DNA of 64,000 bases from Pseudomonas koreensis (GCF_025447595.1 NZ_JAOEJU010000009.1:1-64000), one strand, 5' to 3'; positions 46,877 to 56,090 are shown, counted from the stretch's first letter. Translations and numbers: made by a program. Notes: generated from the letters alone by a model not told the origin.

Positions 46877-47659
46877 TCAGTTCAGGCAATCGGCGTGCTG
46901 ACGCAGGTTCTGCCGGGCGTAGTAGTTGAAAGCTGCGGCGTGGCGCTTGGGTTTGGAGACCCAGTCATGCGCCTCGCGACCCAGCTCGGGAATGATCGGC
47001 TTGATCGTCCCGGCGGCCATCGCCAGCAATTGCAGCTTGGCGGCGCGCTCGATCAGTTGAGCGATGACACAGGCTTCCTCGATGGTCGTGCCGGTGGACA
47101 GCTGACCGTGATGGGAAAGCAGGATCGCCCGTTTATCGCCCAGCGCCCCGGCAATCAGTTCGCCTTCTTCGTTGCCCACCGGCACACCCGGCCAGCCTTC
47201 AAGGAACGCGCAATCGTCGTACAGCGGACACAGGTCCATGTGGGAAATCTGCAGCGGCACCTCCAGCATCGACAGCGCGGCAATGTGCGTCGGGTGGGTG
47301 TGGATGATGCAGTTCACGTCCGGCCGAGCGCGGTACACCCAGCTATGGAAACGGTTGGCCGGGTTGGCCATGCCGTGGCCTTCGAGCACTTCCAGGTCTT
47401 CGTTGACCAGCAGCAGATTGCTCGCGGTGATTTCATCGAAACCCAGGCCCAGTTGCTGAGTGTAGTAAGTGCCCGGCTGCGGGCCACGGGCGGTGATCTG
47501 TCCGGCGAGGCCCGAATCGTGGCCGTTCTCGAACAGGATCCGGCAGGTCAGAGCCAGCTTTTGCCGGTCTGTCCACGTATTATCCGCCAGGCTTTTTTGC
47601 ATCTGGGTCAGCGCTTGCTTGACCAGTTCGTCTTTGGGTAGTGCTAATGTCTTCGCCAT
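46877..47659 (-). CDS. Class II aldolase/adducin family protein
   Basis: Zn-dependent aldolase/decarboxylase fold, 260 residues. Metal-binding histidines are visible in IIHTHPTHIAAL and LLSHHGQLST. It starts at 47659 and is transcribed from a promoter whose spacer is a palindrome (47706-47722). It shares its operon with the DapA-like gene and lies divergent to an XRE-cupin regulator. Likely part of a sugar-acid or aromatic side-chain degradation route; no substrate can be named. Confidence 0.84.
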   Translation of the reverse strand: MAKTLALPKDELVKQALTQMQKSLADNTWTDRQKLALTCRILFENGHDSGLAGQITARGPQPGTYYTQQLGLGFDEITASNLLLVNEDLEVLEGHGMANPANRFHSWVYRARPDVNCIIHTHPTHIAALSMLEVPLQISHMDLCPLYDDCAFLEGWPGVPVGNEEGELIAGALGDKRAILLSHHGQLSTGTTIEEACVIAQLIERAAKLQLLAMAAGTIKPIIPELGREAHDWVSKPKRHAAAFNYYARQNLRQHADCLN

Positions 47660-47700
47660 ATCCGTGTCCTGTGGTGGTTGCCATGGATGACACTTAAGAG

Positions 47701-47728
47701 TCTATATGACACTTTGTGTCATTGGCAA
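47701..47728 (-). promoter_or_regulatory. promoter with palindromic operator in its spacer
   Basis: On the minus strand TTGCCA (-35, 47723-47728) and TATAGA (-10, 47701-47706) are 16 bases apart. A perfect palindrome ATGACAC-TTT-GTGTCAT (47706-47722) fills the spacer. It is the likely binding site of the divergent XRE-cupin protein, placed to repress the aldolase operon. Confidence 0.65.
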
Positions 47729-47767
47729 GGACAAATCGTCTTTCCTTTGCTGGATTAATCGCTCCGC

Positions 47768-48310
47768 ATGTCTATCCGTTTGAAATTATTGAGAAAAAAA
47801 CTTGGCGTAACCCTTGAGGCGCTGGCCGAGAAATCCGGTATGACCAAGAGTTACCTGTCGAAGGTCGAGCGCGGGTTGAACACGCCGTCGATTGCCGCCG
47901 CGCTGAAACTGGCCAAGGCGCTGAACGTGAAAGTCGAGGAGCTGTTCTCCGAAGACAACGTCAGCCTCGACAGCTACAGCCTGGTGCGCAGCCACGAACG
48001 CCAGTCGCTGGCGGCCAACGACCACAGCCCCGGTTATGCGGTACTGGCCCATCAGGTCAGCGAACGCAGCCTGCTGCCGTTCATCATTTATCCGCCGAGC
48101 GAATTCACCGACAAAACCTTCAAGGAACATTTGGGCGAGGAATTTCTGTTCGTCCACGAAGGCCAGGTCGAAGTGGACTTCGTGAACGAGCGGGTGCTGC
48201 TGGAGCGGGGCGATGCGCTGCACTTCAATGCACAGAAACCCCATCGCATCCGCTCGGTGGGCGAGGTGCAGGCGCAGTTGCTGGTGGTGGTGCACAGCAG
48301 CGAGGAGTGA
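47768..48310 (+). CDS. XRE family regulator with cupin domain
   Basis: A 180-residue regulator with a helix-turn-helix at residues 5-60 (VTLEALAEKSGMTKSYLSKVERG) and a C-terminal cupin sensor at about 108-176 (GEEFLFVHEGQVEVDFVNER). It is divergent to the class II aldolase/DapA-like operon, with the palindrome between them. Proteins of this layout (PuuR-like) usually repress the adjacent catabolic genes. Confidence 0.87.
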   Translation: MSIRLKLLRKKLGVTLEALAEKSGMTKSYLSKVERGLNTPSIAAALKLAKALNVKVEELFSEDNVSLDSYSLVRSHERQSLAANDHSPGYAVLAHQVSERSLLPFIIYPPSEFTDKTFKEHLGEEFLFVHEGQVEVDFVNERVLLERGDALHFNAQKPHRIRSVGEVQAQLLVVVHSSEE

Positions 48311-48326
48311 GCTGACTGGATGGACG

Positions 48327-48394
48327 CCATCGCTAGCAGGCTAGCTCCCACAGTTGGAATGCACTTCCTTGTGGGAGCTAGCCTGCTAGCGAAG
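48327..48394. repeat. REPIN, AGCTAGCCTGC family
   Basis: ATCGCTAGCAGGCTAGCTCC and TGTGGGAGCTAGCCTGCTAG are inverted arms around a short centre. Second member of the subfamily first seen at 13879-13946. Confidence 0.88.
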
Positions 48395-48412
48395 ACGCCA
48401 AAAGTGTCGCCA

Positions 48413-49432
48413 CTAAACCTCGACCGGCACCGACAGCTTCGGATTGCCCAGCGCATGGCTCTTGGAGTCAAAGAAGCGCAACTCGACACCTGTGCCCTCG
48501 AACAGCTTCGCGTAGTGGCGCTTCTGGTGCTGGATGAACGCCGCGCTGCGCGGGTAGATCGAAATCGCCACGGTCTTCGGCTTCGCCAGACGCAGGGCGC
48601 GCACGAGGTGGCTGTCCTGCTCGCCGAGGGCATGACCGAAGATGCACAGGTTGTCGCCGTGACCGAGTAACTGGTCGTAGCAGAACGACAGGTAATCCGA
48701 GCTGCGGATGGTCTTGAGCTTGTCGGCACTCGGCCCTTCGTTGACGAACAGCGGCACGTCGTCGAGCGTCTTGATCGTGTTGTTGATCGCGAAACTGCCG
48801 AGCAGCGTGCCCTCGGTGGCGGTCAGTTTGCGGGCGGTGCCGTCCTGATTGCGCACCAGATGCAGACCACCGTGCAAGTACAGCAGACGCGGTTTTTCAG
48901 TGCTGCTTTCGCACAGATCGAAACTCGCGTCGGGGCCGTTGAACAGGTCGTCGATCGCCTCGCCCTGATGTTGCAGCGCCCAGTAATTGAGCAGGTCGTA
49001 ATTGGTGGTGAACACCGTGCGATAGCTCGCCAGTTCGCTGTTCAGGGTCGCCAGAGTCGAGGCTTCGATCAGCCGCCACGGGATGTGCACCGCGTGGACG
49101 GTATTGATCAGCGCTTCCTTGATCGCGTAGTAGCGGTTGCGCGGCGCGGCCGAGCTGACGGCCAGCGCCTTGTTGACCCGGCTGGTGGTTTTCAGCGCGC
49201 CGAGCACCTGCTCGAAGCTGCGCGTCTGCATTGCGTCGAACACGCTCAGTTCCGAAGGGCTCAACGGTTTTTCTTCCACCGTGCGAGCGTTTTCGAACAG
49301 CGAGTCGTAGCCGAAATCGTCCCACACTGCACGACTGGCGCCGTTGCCCAGCAGCAGACCGCTGAAGTCGGTGGCGGCGCGCAACGCGTTCCAGTCTTCG
49401 AGTGTGGCGTCGACATCCAGAAAATCGGTCAT
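48413..49432 (-). CDS. DUF4917 protein with SIR2-like motifs
   Basis: A 339-residue protein of the DUF4917 family. The N-terminal LLLGNGASRAV, central VFTTNYDLLNYWAL, YLHGGLHLV and C-terminal FGHALGEQDSHLVRAL match the order of SIR2-like (SIR2_2) NAD-binding motifs: glycine loop, TTNYD and HG. The motif reading is mine; the function is unknown. It stands alone, with a REPIN after its stop. SIR2-like domains occur in anti-phage effectors, so a defence role is possible but unproven. Confidence 0.75.
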   Translation of the reverse strand: MTDFLDVDATLEDWNALRAATDFSGLLLGNGASRAVWDDFGYDSLFENARTVEEKPLSPSELSVFDAMQTRSFEQVLGALKTTSRVNKALAVSSAAPRNRYYAIKEALINTVHAVHIPWRLIEASTLATLNSELASYRTVFTTNYDLLNYWALQHQGEAIDDLFNGPDASFDLCESSTEKPRLLYLHGGLHLVRNQDGTARKLTATEGTLLGSFAINNTIKTLDDVPLFVNEGPSADKLKTIRSSDYLSFCYDQLLGHGDNLCIFGHALGEQDSHLVRALRLAKPKTVAISIYPRSAAFIQHQKRHYAKLFEGTGVELRFFDSKSHALGNPKLSVPVEV

Positions 49433-49586
49433 TGCAGGGCACGTCTCAAAACAAAGGGCAGATGAGCGGCGACTTTATCACGAGCGGGCATTGAGCCAGA
49501 TCAACATCCGCCGTGACTGATCGGTCGATCCTGTGTGTATCCGCCGGATCGCAGGAGTCGATTCGGCCCCAGTCAGGAGACGCGCC

Positions 49587-50735
49587 ATGAGCAGCACCTT
49601 TTTCATTCCCGCCGTAAACATCATGGGCAGCGGCTGCCTCGACGACGCCATGAACGCGATCCGCAACTACGGTTTTCGCAAGGCGCTGATCGTCACCGAC
49701 GCCGGTCTGGCTAAGGCTGGCGTGGCGACGATGATTGCTGAAAAACTGGCGATGCAGGACATCGATTCGGTGATCTTCGACGGCGCCAAGCCCAACCCGA
49801 GCATCGCCAACGTCGAGGCCGGGCTGGCGCTGCTCAAGGACAGTCACTGCGATTTCGTGGTGTCCCTCGGCGGCGGCTCGCCCCACGACTGCGCCAAGGG
49901 CATCGCTTTGTGCGCGACCAACGGCGGGCAGATCCGCGACTACGAAGGCGTGGATCAATCGAGCAAGCCGCAACTGCCGCTGATCGCCATCAACACCACC
50001 GCCGGTACGGCCAGCGAGATGACCCGTTTCTGCATCATCACTGACGAAACCCGCCACGTGAAAATGGCCATCGTCGACCGCAACGTCACGCCGCTGCTGT
50101 CGGTCAACGACCCGGCGCTGATGGTCGCCATGCCAAAAGGCCTGACCGCCGCCACCGGCATGGACGCGCTGACCCATGCGATCGAAGCCTACGTTTCCAC
50201 GGCCGCCAACCCGATCACCGACGCCTGCGCACTCAAGGCCATGACCCTGATCAGCAACAACCTGCGTCTGGCCGTGCGCGACGGCAGCGATCTGGCCGCG
50301 CGGGAAAACATGGCATATGCGCAGTTCCTCGCGGGCATGGCGTTCAACAATGCGTCCCTCGGTTACGTGCATGCGATGGCGCACCAGTTGGGCGGTTTCT
50401 ACGATCTACCTCACGGCGTGTGCAACGCGGTGTTGCTGCCGCATGTGCAGACGTTCAACGCGCTGGTCTGCGCCGATCGCCTGACTGATGTGGCCCACGC
50501 CATGGGCGCCGACATTCGCGGTTTCAGTCCGGAGGAGGGCGCGCAAGCCGCGATTGCCGCGATCCGTTGCCTGGCCAGGGACGTGGAGATTCCCGGTGGC
50601 TTGCGTGATCTGGGCGCCAAGTGCACCGACATCCCGGTGCTCGCCGCCAACGCCCTGAAAGACGCCTGCGGCTTCACCAATCCGCGGGCGGCGGATCAAC
50701 GGCAGATCGAGGAGATTTTCCGCAGCGCCTTTTGA
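49587..50735 (+). CDS. Iron-containing alcohol dehydrogenase
   Basis: Group III Fe-dependent NAD(P) dehydrogenase, 382 residues, close to YiaY/AdhB/EutG-type enzymes. The nucleotide-binding loop is [15 protein letters not shown]. Metal ligands are in [13 protein letters not shown] and [20 protein letters not shown]. Start at 49587 follows TCAGGAGACGCGCC. It is monocistronic and followed by a REP cluster. Confidence 0.9.
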   Translation: MSSTFFIPAVNIMGSGCLDDAMNAIRNYGFRKALIVTDAGLAKAGVATMIAEKLAMQDIDSVIFDGAKPNPSIANVEAGLALLKDSHCDFVVSLGGGSPHDCAKGIALCATNGGQIRDYEGVDQSSKPQLPLIAINTTAGTASEMTRFCIITDETRHVKMAIVDRNVTPLLSVNDPALMVAMPKGLTAATGMDALTHAIEAYVSTAANPITDACALKAMTLISNNLRLAVRDGSDLAARENMAYAQFLAGMAFNNASLGYVHAMAHQLGGFYDLPHGVCNAVLLPHVQTFNALVCADRLTDVAHAMGADIRGFSPEEGAQAAIAAIRCLARDVEIPGGLRDLGAKCTDIPVLAANALKDACGFTNPRAADQRQIEEIFRSAF

Positions 50736-50770
50736 GGTCGGATCGCGAAACAGCGGTGCCTGATCTGCCC

Positions 50771-50879
50771 TCATCGCGAGCAAGCTCGCTCCCACATTGG
50801 AATGCAACTTCCTGTGGGGGCAAGCTCGCTTCTACATTGGAATGCGACTTCCTGTGGGAGCGAGCTTGCTCGCGATGAG
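50771..50879. repeat. triple REP cluster
   Basis: Two intact outer REPs (TCATCGCGAGCAAGCTCGCT and GGGAGCGAGCTTGCTCGCGA) enclose a degenerate third copy (GGGGGCAAGCTCGCTTCTAC). The TTGGAATGC-ACTTCCTGTGGG linker occurs twice, showing a tandem duplication inside the REPIN. Confidence 0.85.
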
Positions 50880-50915
50880 GGAACTACGGTTATCGACGAT
50901 TTACGAGTGATTGCC

Positions 50916-51404
50916 TCAGCCCGCCGGTGCCAATGACCTGGCAGCCGAGTCCCCAAACTGAATCAGCACCACTCCCGCCATCAACAACACCGCGCCGAAC
51001 AGGCGCGGCAATGTCAGATGTTTCTCCACCAGCCCGAACAGGCCGAAATGATCCAGCACGATTGACGTGATCATTTGTCCGGCCAAAGCCAGCGCCAGAA
51101 ATCCCGAGGCCCCCAGCTTCGGCAGCAACACCACCGCCAATGCCACGAAGCACACCCCGAACGCGCCGCCGGTCCACATCCACAACGGCAGCTTGCTGGC
51201 GAGGGCCAGCGACGGCAACGGCAGGCGCAGGGCGACAAGCACCGGCAACAACACCAGCACGCTCACCACCAGCGAGGTGAGTGTTGCCCACAGCGGATGC
51301 CCTAATCCCCGCGCCAGATTGATGTTGATCGCACTCTGAAACGGCACAACCGCCCCGGCGAATACCGCTAACAGCAGCAATCCGACCCACTGCATCGTTC
51401 CCAT
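50916..51404 (-). CDS. DMT family transporter YdcZ type (DUF606)
   Basis: A 162-residue inner-membrane protein with five hydrophobic segments (for example WVGLLLLAVFAGAVVPFQSA), which is one repeat of the DMT fold, so it probably works as a dimer. An in-frame ATG at 51395 is an alternative start. It is divergent from a LysR regulator gene 87 bases away that may control it. The substrate is unknown. Confidence 0.84.
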   Translation of the reverse strand: MGTMQWVGLLLLAVFAGAVVPFQSAININLARGLGHPLWATLTSLVVSVLVLLPVLVALRLPLPSLALASKLPLWMWTGGAFGVCFVALAVVLLPKLGASGFLALALAGQMITSIVLDHFGLFGLVEKHLTLPRLFGAVLLMAGVVLIQFGDSAARSLAPAG

Positions 51405-51491
51405 GATCGTTCTCCTGCAAGGTTTTGCTGGACTCTAGGGTATTCGTCGCGCAGATTTAAATTCTGTTTTGGTATCCGGAACATGCATTGA

Positions 51492-52394
51492 ATGAATGAT
51501 CTGCGCCGCATTGACCTCAACCTGCTGGTGATCCTTGACGCCTTGCTAAGCGAGCAGCACGTGACCCGCGCCGCCGAGCGCCTGCACCTGAGTCAACCGG
51601 CGGTCAGCCACGCATTGGCGCGTCTGCGTGACTTGCTCGGTGATCCATTGCTGGTGCGTGCCGGTTCGGGGCTGGTGCCTACCGCGCGGGCGCTGGAGCT
51701 GGCGGCGCCGCTGGCCGAAACCCTGGCCCAGGTGCAATCGCTGCTGGCGCCGAACACCTTCGACCCGGCCAGCGCCCGTCGGACCTTTCGCCTCGCGATG
51801 TCGGACTACGGCGCGGCGATCATCCTGCCCGGGCTGATTCGCACGTTGCGCGCGGAAGCGCCGGGCATCGATCTGCAAATCAGCCATGCCAGCCGCGAAG
51901 GCATGGTCGAAGGCCTGCTCAACGGCGACATCGACCTCGCCGCCGGCGTACTCCCCGAGTTGCCCGGCGAACTGCGCAGCACGTCGTTGTTCGAAGAACG
52001 CTATGTGTGTTTGCTCGATCGCCAGAGCCTGCCGGCTGACGGCCAGCTCGACCTGCCGACCTACCTGTCACGCCCGCACGTGCTGCTGGAAATGCGCGGC
52101 AGCGGCACCCCGGAAATCGAACGCACCCTGACCGCTTTGCGCGAACGCCGCCGCGTCGCCATCAGCCTGCCGCACTGGAGCGTTGCGCCACACTTCATCA
52201 GCGGCACGGATCTGATCCTGACCGTGGCTTCGCGGGCGTTGAATGAGGTGGATGACGAAGCACTGATCGTCGTGCCGCCACCGTTTGAAATTGCGCCGTT
52301 CACGTTTGTCTCGGCGTGGCACAAGCGGCGGGGTGGGGATCAGGCGTTGAACTGGTTGAATCAACGGATTGAGCAGGGGATAGTGCGCGGCTGA
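51492..52394 (+). CDS. LysR family transcriptional regulator
   Basis: A 300-residue regulator with helix-turn-helix at residues 8-65 (HVTRAAERLHLSQPAVSHALARL) and a LysR substrate domain from about residue 90 (RRTFRLAMSDYGAAIILPGL). It resembles NodD/LeuO-type members. Divergent from the YdcZ-type transporter, its likely target. Confidence 0.86.
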   Translation: MNDLRRIDLNLLVILDALLSEQHVTRAAERLHLSQPAVSHALARLRDLLGDPLLVRAGSGLVPTARALELAAPLAETLAQVQSLLAPNTFDPASARRTFRLAMSDYGAAIILPGLIRTLRAEAPGIDLQISHASREGMVEGLLNGDIDLAAGVLPELPGELRSTSLFEERYVCLLDRQSLPADGQLDLPTYLSRPHVLLEMRGSGTPEIERTLTALRERRRVAISLPHWSVAPHFISGTDLILTVASRALNEVDDEALIVVPPPFEIAPFTFVSAWHKRRGGDQALNWLNQRIEQGIVRG

Positions 52395-52440
52395 AAAACA
52401 TCAAGGAGCGGGGCGTGACAGTGAAGTCTGGGGGCGTGGG

Positions 52441-52512
52441 ATGGTGCTGACACCCCTTCGCTACGACGGAAAATCATACGTCTTGCCTAAAGGTTTCAAA
52501 GCCATCGAGTGA
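52441..52512 (+). pseudogene. 3' remnant of a duplicated copy of the next gene
   Basis: The frame reads M-V-L-T-P-L-RYDGKSYVLPKGFKAIE-stop. Its RYDGKSYVLP matches the C-terminal TYDGKQYTLPEDLRGY of the protein encoded at 52548-53267. Nothing upstream of it matches the rest of that protein; the LysR gene ends 46 bases before. It therefore looks like the tail of a deleted tandem paralogue. Confidence 0.6.
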
Positions 52513-52547
52513 TACAGAGCCAACGCGACTTATTTCAAGGAAGAACA

Positions 52548-53267
52548 ATGCTTAGCCCAACCCGACTTTTCATCGCCCTCGGCTTTCTGGCCATCACCAC
52601 TCAGGCCCACGCTGCCTGTCAGGTAAAGAAATTTGACGGTCACTCCCTGTCACGCTGCAAAGTGTGGCCGGCCTTCCCGGACAAGGCGATCTCGGCAAAA
52701 TCCACATTCGTGTCCGACTCCGAAGGTGATCACGACGGCGTGTTCGATCTGGAGCTGTCGCTCCTCAACGCCGCGAACGCCAAGCCTTTAGCGACTTACG
52801 TCAAGCCTGGAGCCTACAACTCCGACGCGATTAGCTTCGATGACTTGAAGATCGATACGGCTCGATACCGTCTGGCGTCGGACGTTCGCGCCTTTGGCCT
52901 GCGTTCTGATTTTGCCGACCATCTCTCAAGAGCCAACCCCTACGCAAGAACCGATCTGGCGCTGTATGTGCGCGAAGGCAGCAAGTTGCGCCCGGTGCTG
53001 GAAGGTCTGGTTATTCGGAAGGAGTTTGGCGAGGGTACCGGTGAGTGCGAAACCAAGGACACGAAAATCCTCAGGACTTTGGAAATCGGCCCATCCAGCC
53101 ATAATGGCTTTGCTGACCTGATCGTTTCCTCAAGTGGTGTGGTGTACACCTCGACCCAGTCAGGCAAAGAGTGCGTTTCCAAAACCACCGACCTGACCAA
53201 AACCCAAATCACCCTGACCTACGACGGCAAGCAATACACCCTCCCCGAAGACCTCAGAGGTTACTGA
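52548..53267 (+). CDS. Secreted hypothetical protein
   Basis: A 239-residue precursor with a clear signal peptide (LFIALGFLAITTQAHA|AC). The mature part has a few cysteines (ACQVKK, SRCKVW, GECETK, GKECVSK) and beta-rich sequence with a C-terminal ITLTYDGKQYTLPEDL strand pair. I do not recognise the family. ATG at 52548 follows AAGGAAGAACA. It is followed 3 bases later by fosA, so the two may be co-transcribed. Confidence 0.75.
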   Translation: MLSPTRLFIALGFLAITTQAHAACQVKKFDGHSLSRCKVWPAFPDKAISAKSTFVSDSEGDHDGVFDLELSLLNAANAKPLATYVKPGAYNSDAISFDDLKIDTARYRLASDVRAFGLRSDFADHLSRANPYARTDLALYVREGSKLRPVLEGLVIRKEFGEGTGECETKDTKILRTLEIGPSSHNGFADLIVSSSGVVYTSTQSGKECVSKTTDLTKTQITLTYDGKQYTLPEDLRGY

Positions 53268-53270
53268 CCG

Positions 53271-53687
53271 ATGCTCACCGGCCTCAATCACCTGACCCTC
53301 GCCGTCACCGACCTGAACCGCAGCCTCGCGTTCTACCGCGACATCCTGAAGCTGCAAGTCGAGACCACCTGGGACGCCGGTGCCTATCTGTCGCTCCCGG
53401 GCCTCTGGTTGTGCCTGTCCCTTGACCCGAAGCGCAGTCCCGAGCCCGCCGCCGACTACACCCACTACGCCTTCAGCCTCGGCGCAGCGGATTTCCCGCT
53501 GTTCGTGCAACAGCTTCGGGCCGCCAACGTGCAGGAATGGCGCGACAACCGCAGCGAAGGCGCGTCGTTCTACTTCCTCGACCCGGACGGGCACAAGCTC
53601 GAAGCCCACGTCGGCGATCTGGCCTCGCGACTGGCCGCGTGTCGGCAAAAGCCCTACGCGGGCATGCGTTTTTTCGACGAGCCATGA
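53271..53687 (+). CDS. fosA: Fosfomycin resistance glutathione transferase FosA
   Basis: Mn(II)/K+-dependent enzyme that opens the fosfomycin epoxide with glutathione. The 138-residue VOC-fold protein has metal ligands His7, His65 and Glu111, plus Thr9, the [16 protein letters not shown] block and Arg120, all as in P. aeruginosa FosA. It is a chromosomal copy with no mobile element nearby, so an intrinsic gene is likely. Confidence 0.92.
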   Translation: MLTGLNHLTLAVTDLNRSLAFYRDILKLQVETTWDAGAYLSLPGLWLCLSLDPKRSPEPAADYTHYAFSLGAADFPLFVQQLRAANVQEWRDNRSEGASFYFLDPDGHKLEAHVGDLASRLAACRQKPYAGMRFFDEP

Positions 53688-53747
53688 ACATTCGCCAGAC
53701 GCTGAGATAGACTGGCGGCCACGTTTTCCGGGACTTGCAGGTTTTCC

Positions 53748-54386
53748 ATGACTCCATCGTTGCTAATGGCCGTGCTGGCCTCGGGTTTCATTTACGGCAT
53801 CACGCCGGGGCCGGGTGTGCTGGCGGTATTCGGCATCGGCGCCGCACGTGGGCGGCGGGCCGGGGCGGGATTCCTGTGCGGGCATCTGCTGGGCGATGTG
53901 GTTTGGTGCAGCACTGCACTGATCGCGATTGTCGGTGCTCGGGAAATCGGCAGCACCGCGTTCGATGTGCTCGGTGTGCTCAGCGGCCTGTACCTGTTCT
54001 GGCTCGGCTGGCGCGCGGTGCGGGCCAAACGCAGCAACGGCGATCAGCCCCAGGGCGCGGCGCGTCAGCCGTTCTGGCACGGCATCCTGTTCGGCCTGAC
54101 CAACCCCAAGGCCTACCCGGTGGCGGTGGCGACCTTCACCGCGCTGCTGTCGAGCCGCGCCGAACTGCTCAACTGGTCAATGTTGCCGATGCTGATCGCC
54201 TTGAGTTTCCTTGGTGGATTGCTGGCCTACGCTATCCTCATTGGCATCGTCGGGGCGCGTCAGGTACGTACGCTGTACCAGCGCCATGAACTGGCGATTA
54301 CCCGGTTGTGCGGGATCATGTTCATCGGTTTTGCCATCAACGCGCTGGTGCATGCGCTGCCGGGGCTGATGCCGAACAAGGCTTGA
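53748..54386 (+). CDS. LysE family amino acid exporter
   Basis: RhtB/LysE-type inner-membrane exporter, 212 residues with six membrane segments. The N-terminus GFIYGITPGPGVLAVFGIG is the family signature, followed by GHLLGDVVW and FGLTNPKAYPVAVA. The ATG lies after a TTGCAGGTTTTCC leader. Substrate unknown. Confidence 0.86.
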   Translation: MTPSLLMAVLASGFIYGITPGPGVLAVFGIGAARGRRAGAGFLCGHLLGDVVWCSTALIAIVGAREIGSTAFDVLGVLSGLYLFWLGWRAVRAKRSNGDQPQGAARQPFWHGILFGLTNPKAYPVAVATFTALLSSRAELLNWSMLPMLIALSFLGGLLAYAILIGIVGARQVRTLYQRHELAITRLCGIMFIGFAINALVHALPGLMPNKA

Positions 54387-54466
54387 AATCATCGGACGCA
54401 GGATGCGAAGTTGCCAGGTCAGGGACGGTTGATCAGTGCTGCATTGCCGGACAGACACGCTGAACC

Positions 54467-55816
54467 ATGGAAAACCGAAATTCTGCGCCCCTGGCGAGTT
54501 ACATCGACCTGTTGCTGGACGCCGTTTGCGCCGTCGACAAGCAAGGCCGTTTCGTCTTTGTCAGCGCAGCCTGCGAGCGGATTCTCGGGTACACGCCTGA
54601 CGAACTGATCGGCCAGTCGATGATCGATTACGTCTACCCGGCCGACCGTGAGCGCACCCTGGCCGCTGCGAGCGACATCATGGGCGGCGAGCCGAAAAAC
54701 AACTTCGAAAACCGCTACGTGCGCAAGGACGGCAGCGTCGTGCACATTCTGTGGTCGGCGCGCTGGTCGGAAGTCGATCAACTGCGTATCGCCGTTGCCC
54801 GGGACATCACCGAGCGCAAACTGGCCGAATCCCGTCAGGCGGCGTTGTACGCGATCTCCGAAGCGGCCCATGCGGCGGAGGATCTGCTGGCGCTGTTCAA
54901 GCGCATCCACTTGATCATCGGCGAGTGGCTGCCGGCGCTGAACTTCTCCGTGGCGCTGTACGACGATCACTGCGCAAAGCTGAATTTTCCCTATCACGTC
55001 GACGACGATGAACTGCAGCCCGAGCAACCCGGAACAGTCACCGGCCGTCTGTGTGCCGAAGTGATCCGCAGCGGTCAGCCGATTCTGCTGACCCCTGATT
55101 GCCCACATGCGCCATCAGGTTTCGCCGAGCTGGTGACGGGGCAGCAGTCTCCGTGCTGGCTCGGCGTACCGCTGAGCTCGAAAGACCGCACCATCGGCGC
55201 GCTGATCGTCAAAAGTCTGCCCGGCGGCGAGCGCTACACCGAGCGCGACAAGGAGTTGCTGCAATACGTCTGCGCCCAGATCGCCACGGCCATCGAACGC
55301 CAGCAACTGCATGCCCGTCTGCGGCGCATGGCGCAATATGATCAATTGACCCAACTGCCCAACCGGGATTTGCTGCGTGAACGCTTCAAAACAGCGCTGG
55401 CCGGTGCGCGGGAGCAATCCGGGTTCATGGCATTGCTGTACGTCGATCTGGATCGTTTCAAACAGGTCAACGATACCTTTGGTCACGCTGTCGGTGACAT
55501 GCTTTTGCAGGCAGTGGCCAATCGACTTAAGGGCTGCGTGCGCGAGACTGACACGGTGGCGCGCATCGGCGGCGATGAATTCGTGGTGCTGTTGCACAGC
55601 ATTCACGCCGCGAACGATGCTGACAGCGTGGCGGAAAAAATCCGACAGGTACTGGTGCAACCCATGCGGCTGGACGGGCACAACCTGCACATCGAACCGA
55701 GCATCGGCGTCGCCCGTTATCCCGAGCATGGCGATGAGGAACAGCAGCTGTTTCGCCATGCCGACCAGGCCATGTACGCCGCCAAACGCCTGAATCATCG
55801 AGCACCGGATAACTGA
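54467..55816 (+). CDS. PAS-GAF-GGDEF diguanylate cyclase
   Basis: A soluble 449-residue sensor enzyme that makes cyclic di-GMP. A PAS domain lies at about residues 10-125 (FVFVSAACERILGYTPDELIG) and a GAF domain at about 135-275. The GGDEF domain covers about 285-445, with an intact RIGGDEFVVLLH active site. The inhibitory I-site RxxD (RETD) lies five residues before GGDEF, so product inhibition is expected. No membrane segment is seen. Confidence 0.92.
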   Translation: MENRNSAPLASYIDLLLDAVCAVDKQGRFVFVSAACERILGYTPDELIGQSMIDYVYPADRERTLAAASDIMGGEPKNNFENRYVRKDGSVVHILWSARWSEVDQLRIAVARDITERKLAESRQAALYAISEAAHAAEDLLALFKRIHLIIGEWLPALNFSVALYDDHCAKLNFPYHVDDDELQPEQPGTVTGRLCAEVIRSGQPILLTPDCPHAPSGFAELVTGQQSPCWLGVPLSSKDRTIGALIVKSLPGGERYTERDKELLQYVCAQIATAIERQQLHARLRRMAQYDQLTQLPNRDLLRERFKTALAGAREQSGFMALLYVDLDRFKQVNDTFGHAVGDMLLQAVANRLKGCVRETDTVARIGGDEFVVLLHSIHAANDADSVAEKIRQVLVQPMRLDGHNLHIEPSIGVARYPEHGDEEQQLFRHADQAMYAAKRLNHRAPDN

Positions 55817-55934
55817 TCGAGGGCCCGCCGTTCGTCGCGGGACCGGCAACTTTTCTAAACCTTTGGCGGTCAGGAAATTCTCAATCTAGGCGGGCACCTG
55901 CTCGCTTACGATCAATGCCAAGAGGTAGAGAATC

Positions 55935-56090
55935 ATGCCTAACTCAAGAAACTCGAACTCGGGAAACTTCGCCAACGATCGAACGAAGGCGTCTGAAGCC
56001 GGTCGCAAAGGTGGGAAAACCACCACCACGACTGTCGACAAAGAGCCAAAAACCGACATGGGCCGCAAGCCTGCTCAAAAGTCGAAATAG
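55935..56090 (+). CDS. KGG-motif small stress-type protein
   Basis: A 51-residue, very hydrophilic protein (MPNSRNSNSGNFANDRTKAS, then EAGRKGGKTTTTT) with a KGG repeat unit like those of the YciG/con-10 general-stress family. The start has AGAGGTAGAGAATC upstream. It is followed by the DUF4142 gene 75 bases on. Too short for many gene finders. Confidence 0.75.
   Translation: MPNSRNSNSGNFANDRTKASEAGRKGGKTTTTTVDKEPKTDMGRKPAQKSK

Noticed and set aside
9771..50879. Repeated GTGGGAGCGAGC motifs as CRISPR repeats
   Set aside because: They are inverted pairs scattered between genes, with no regular spacers and no cas genes: REPINs.
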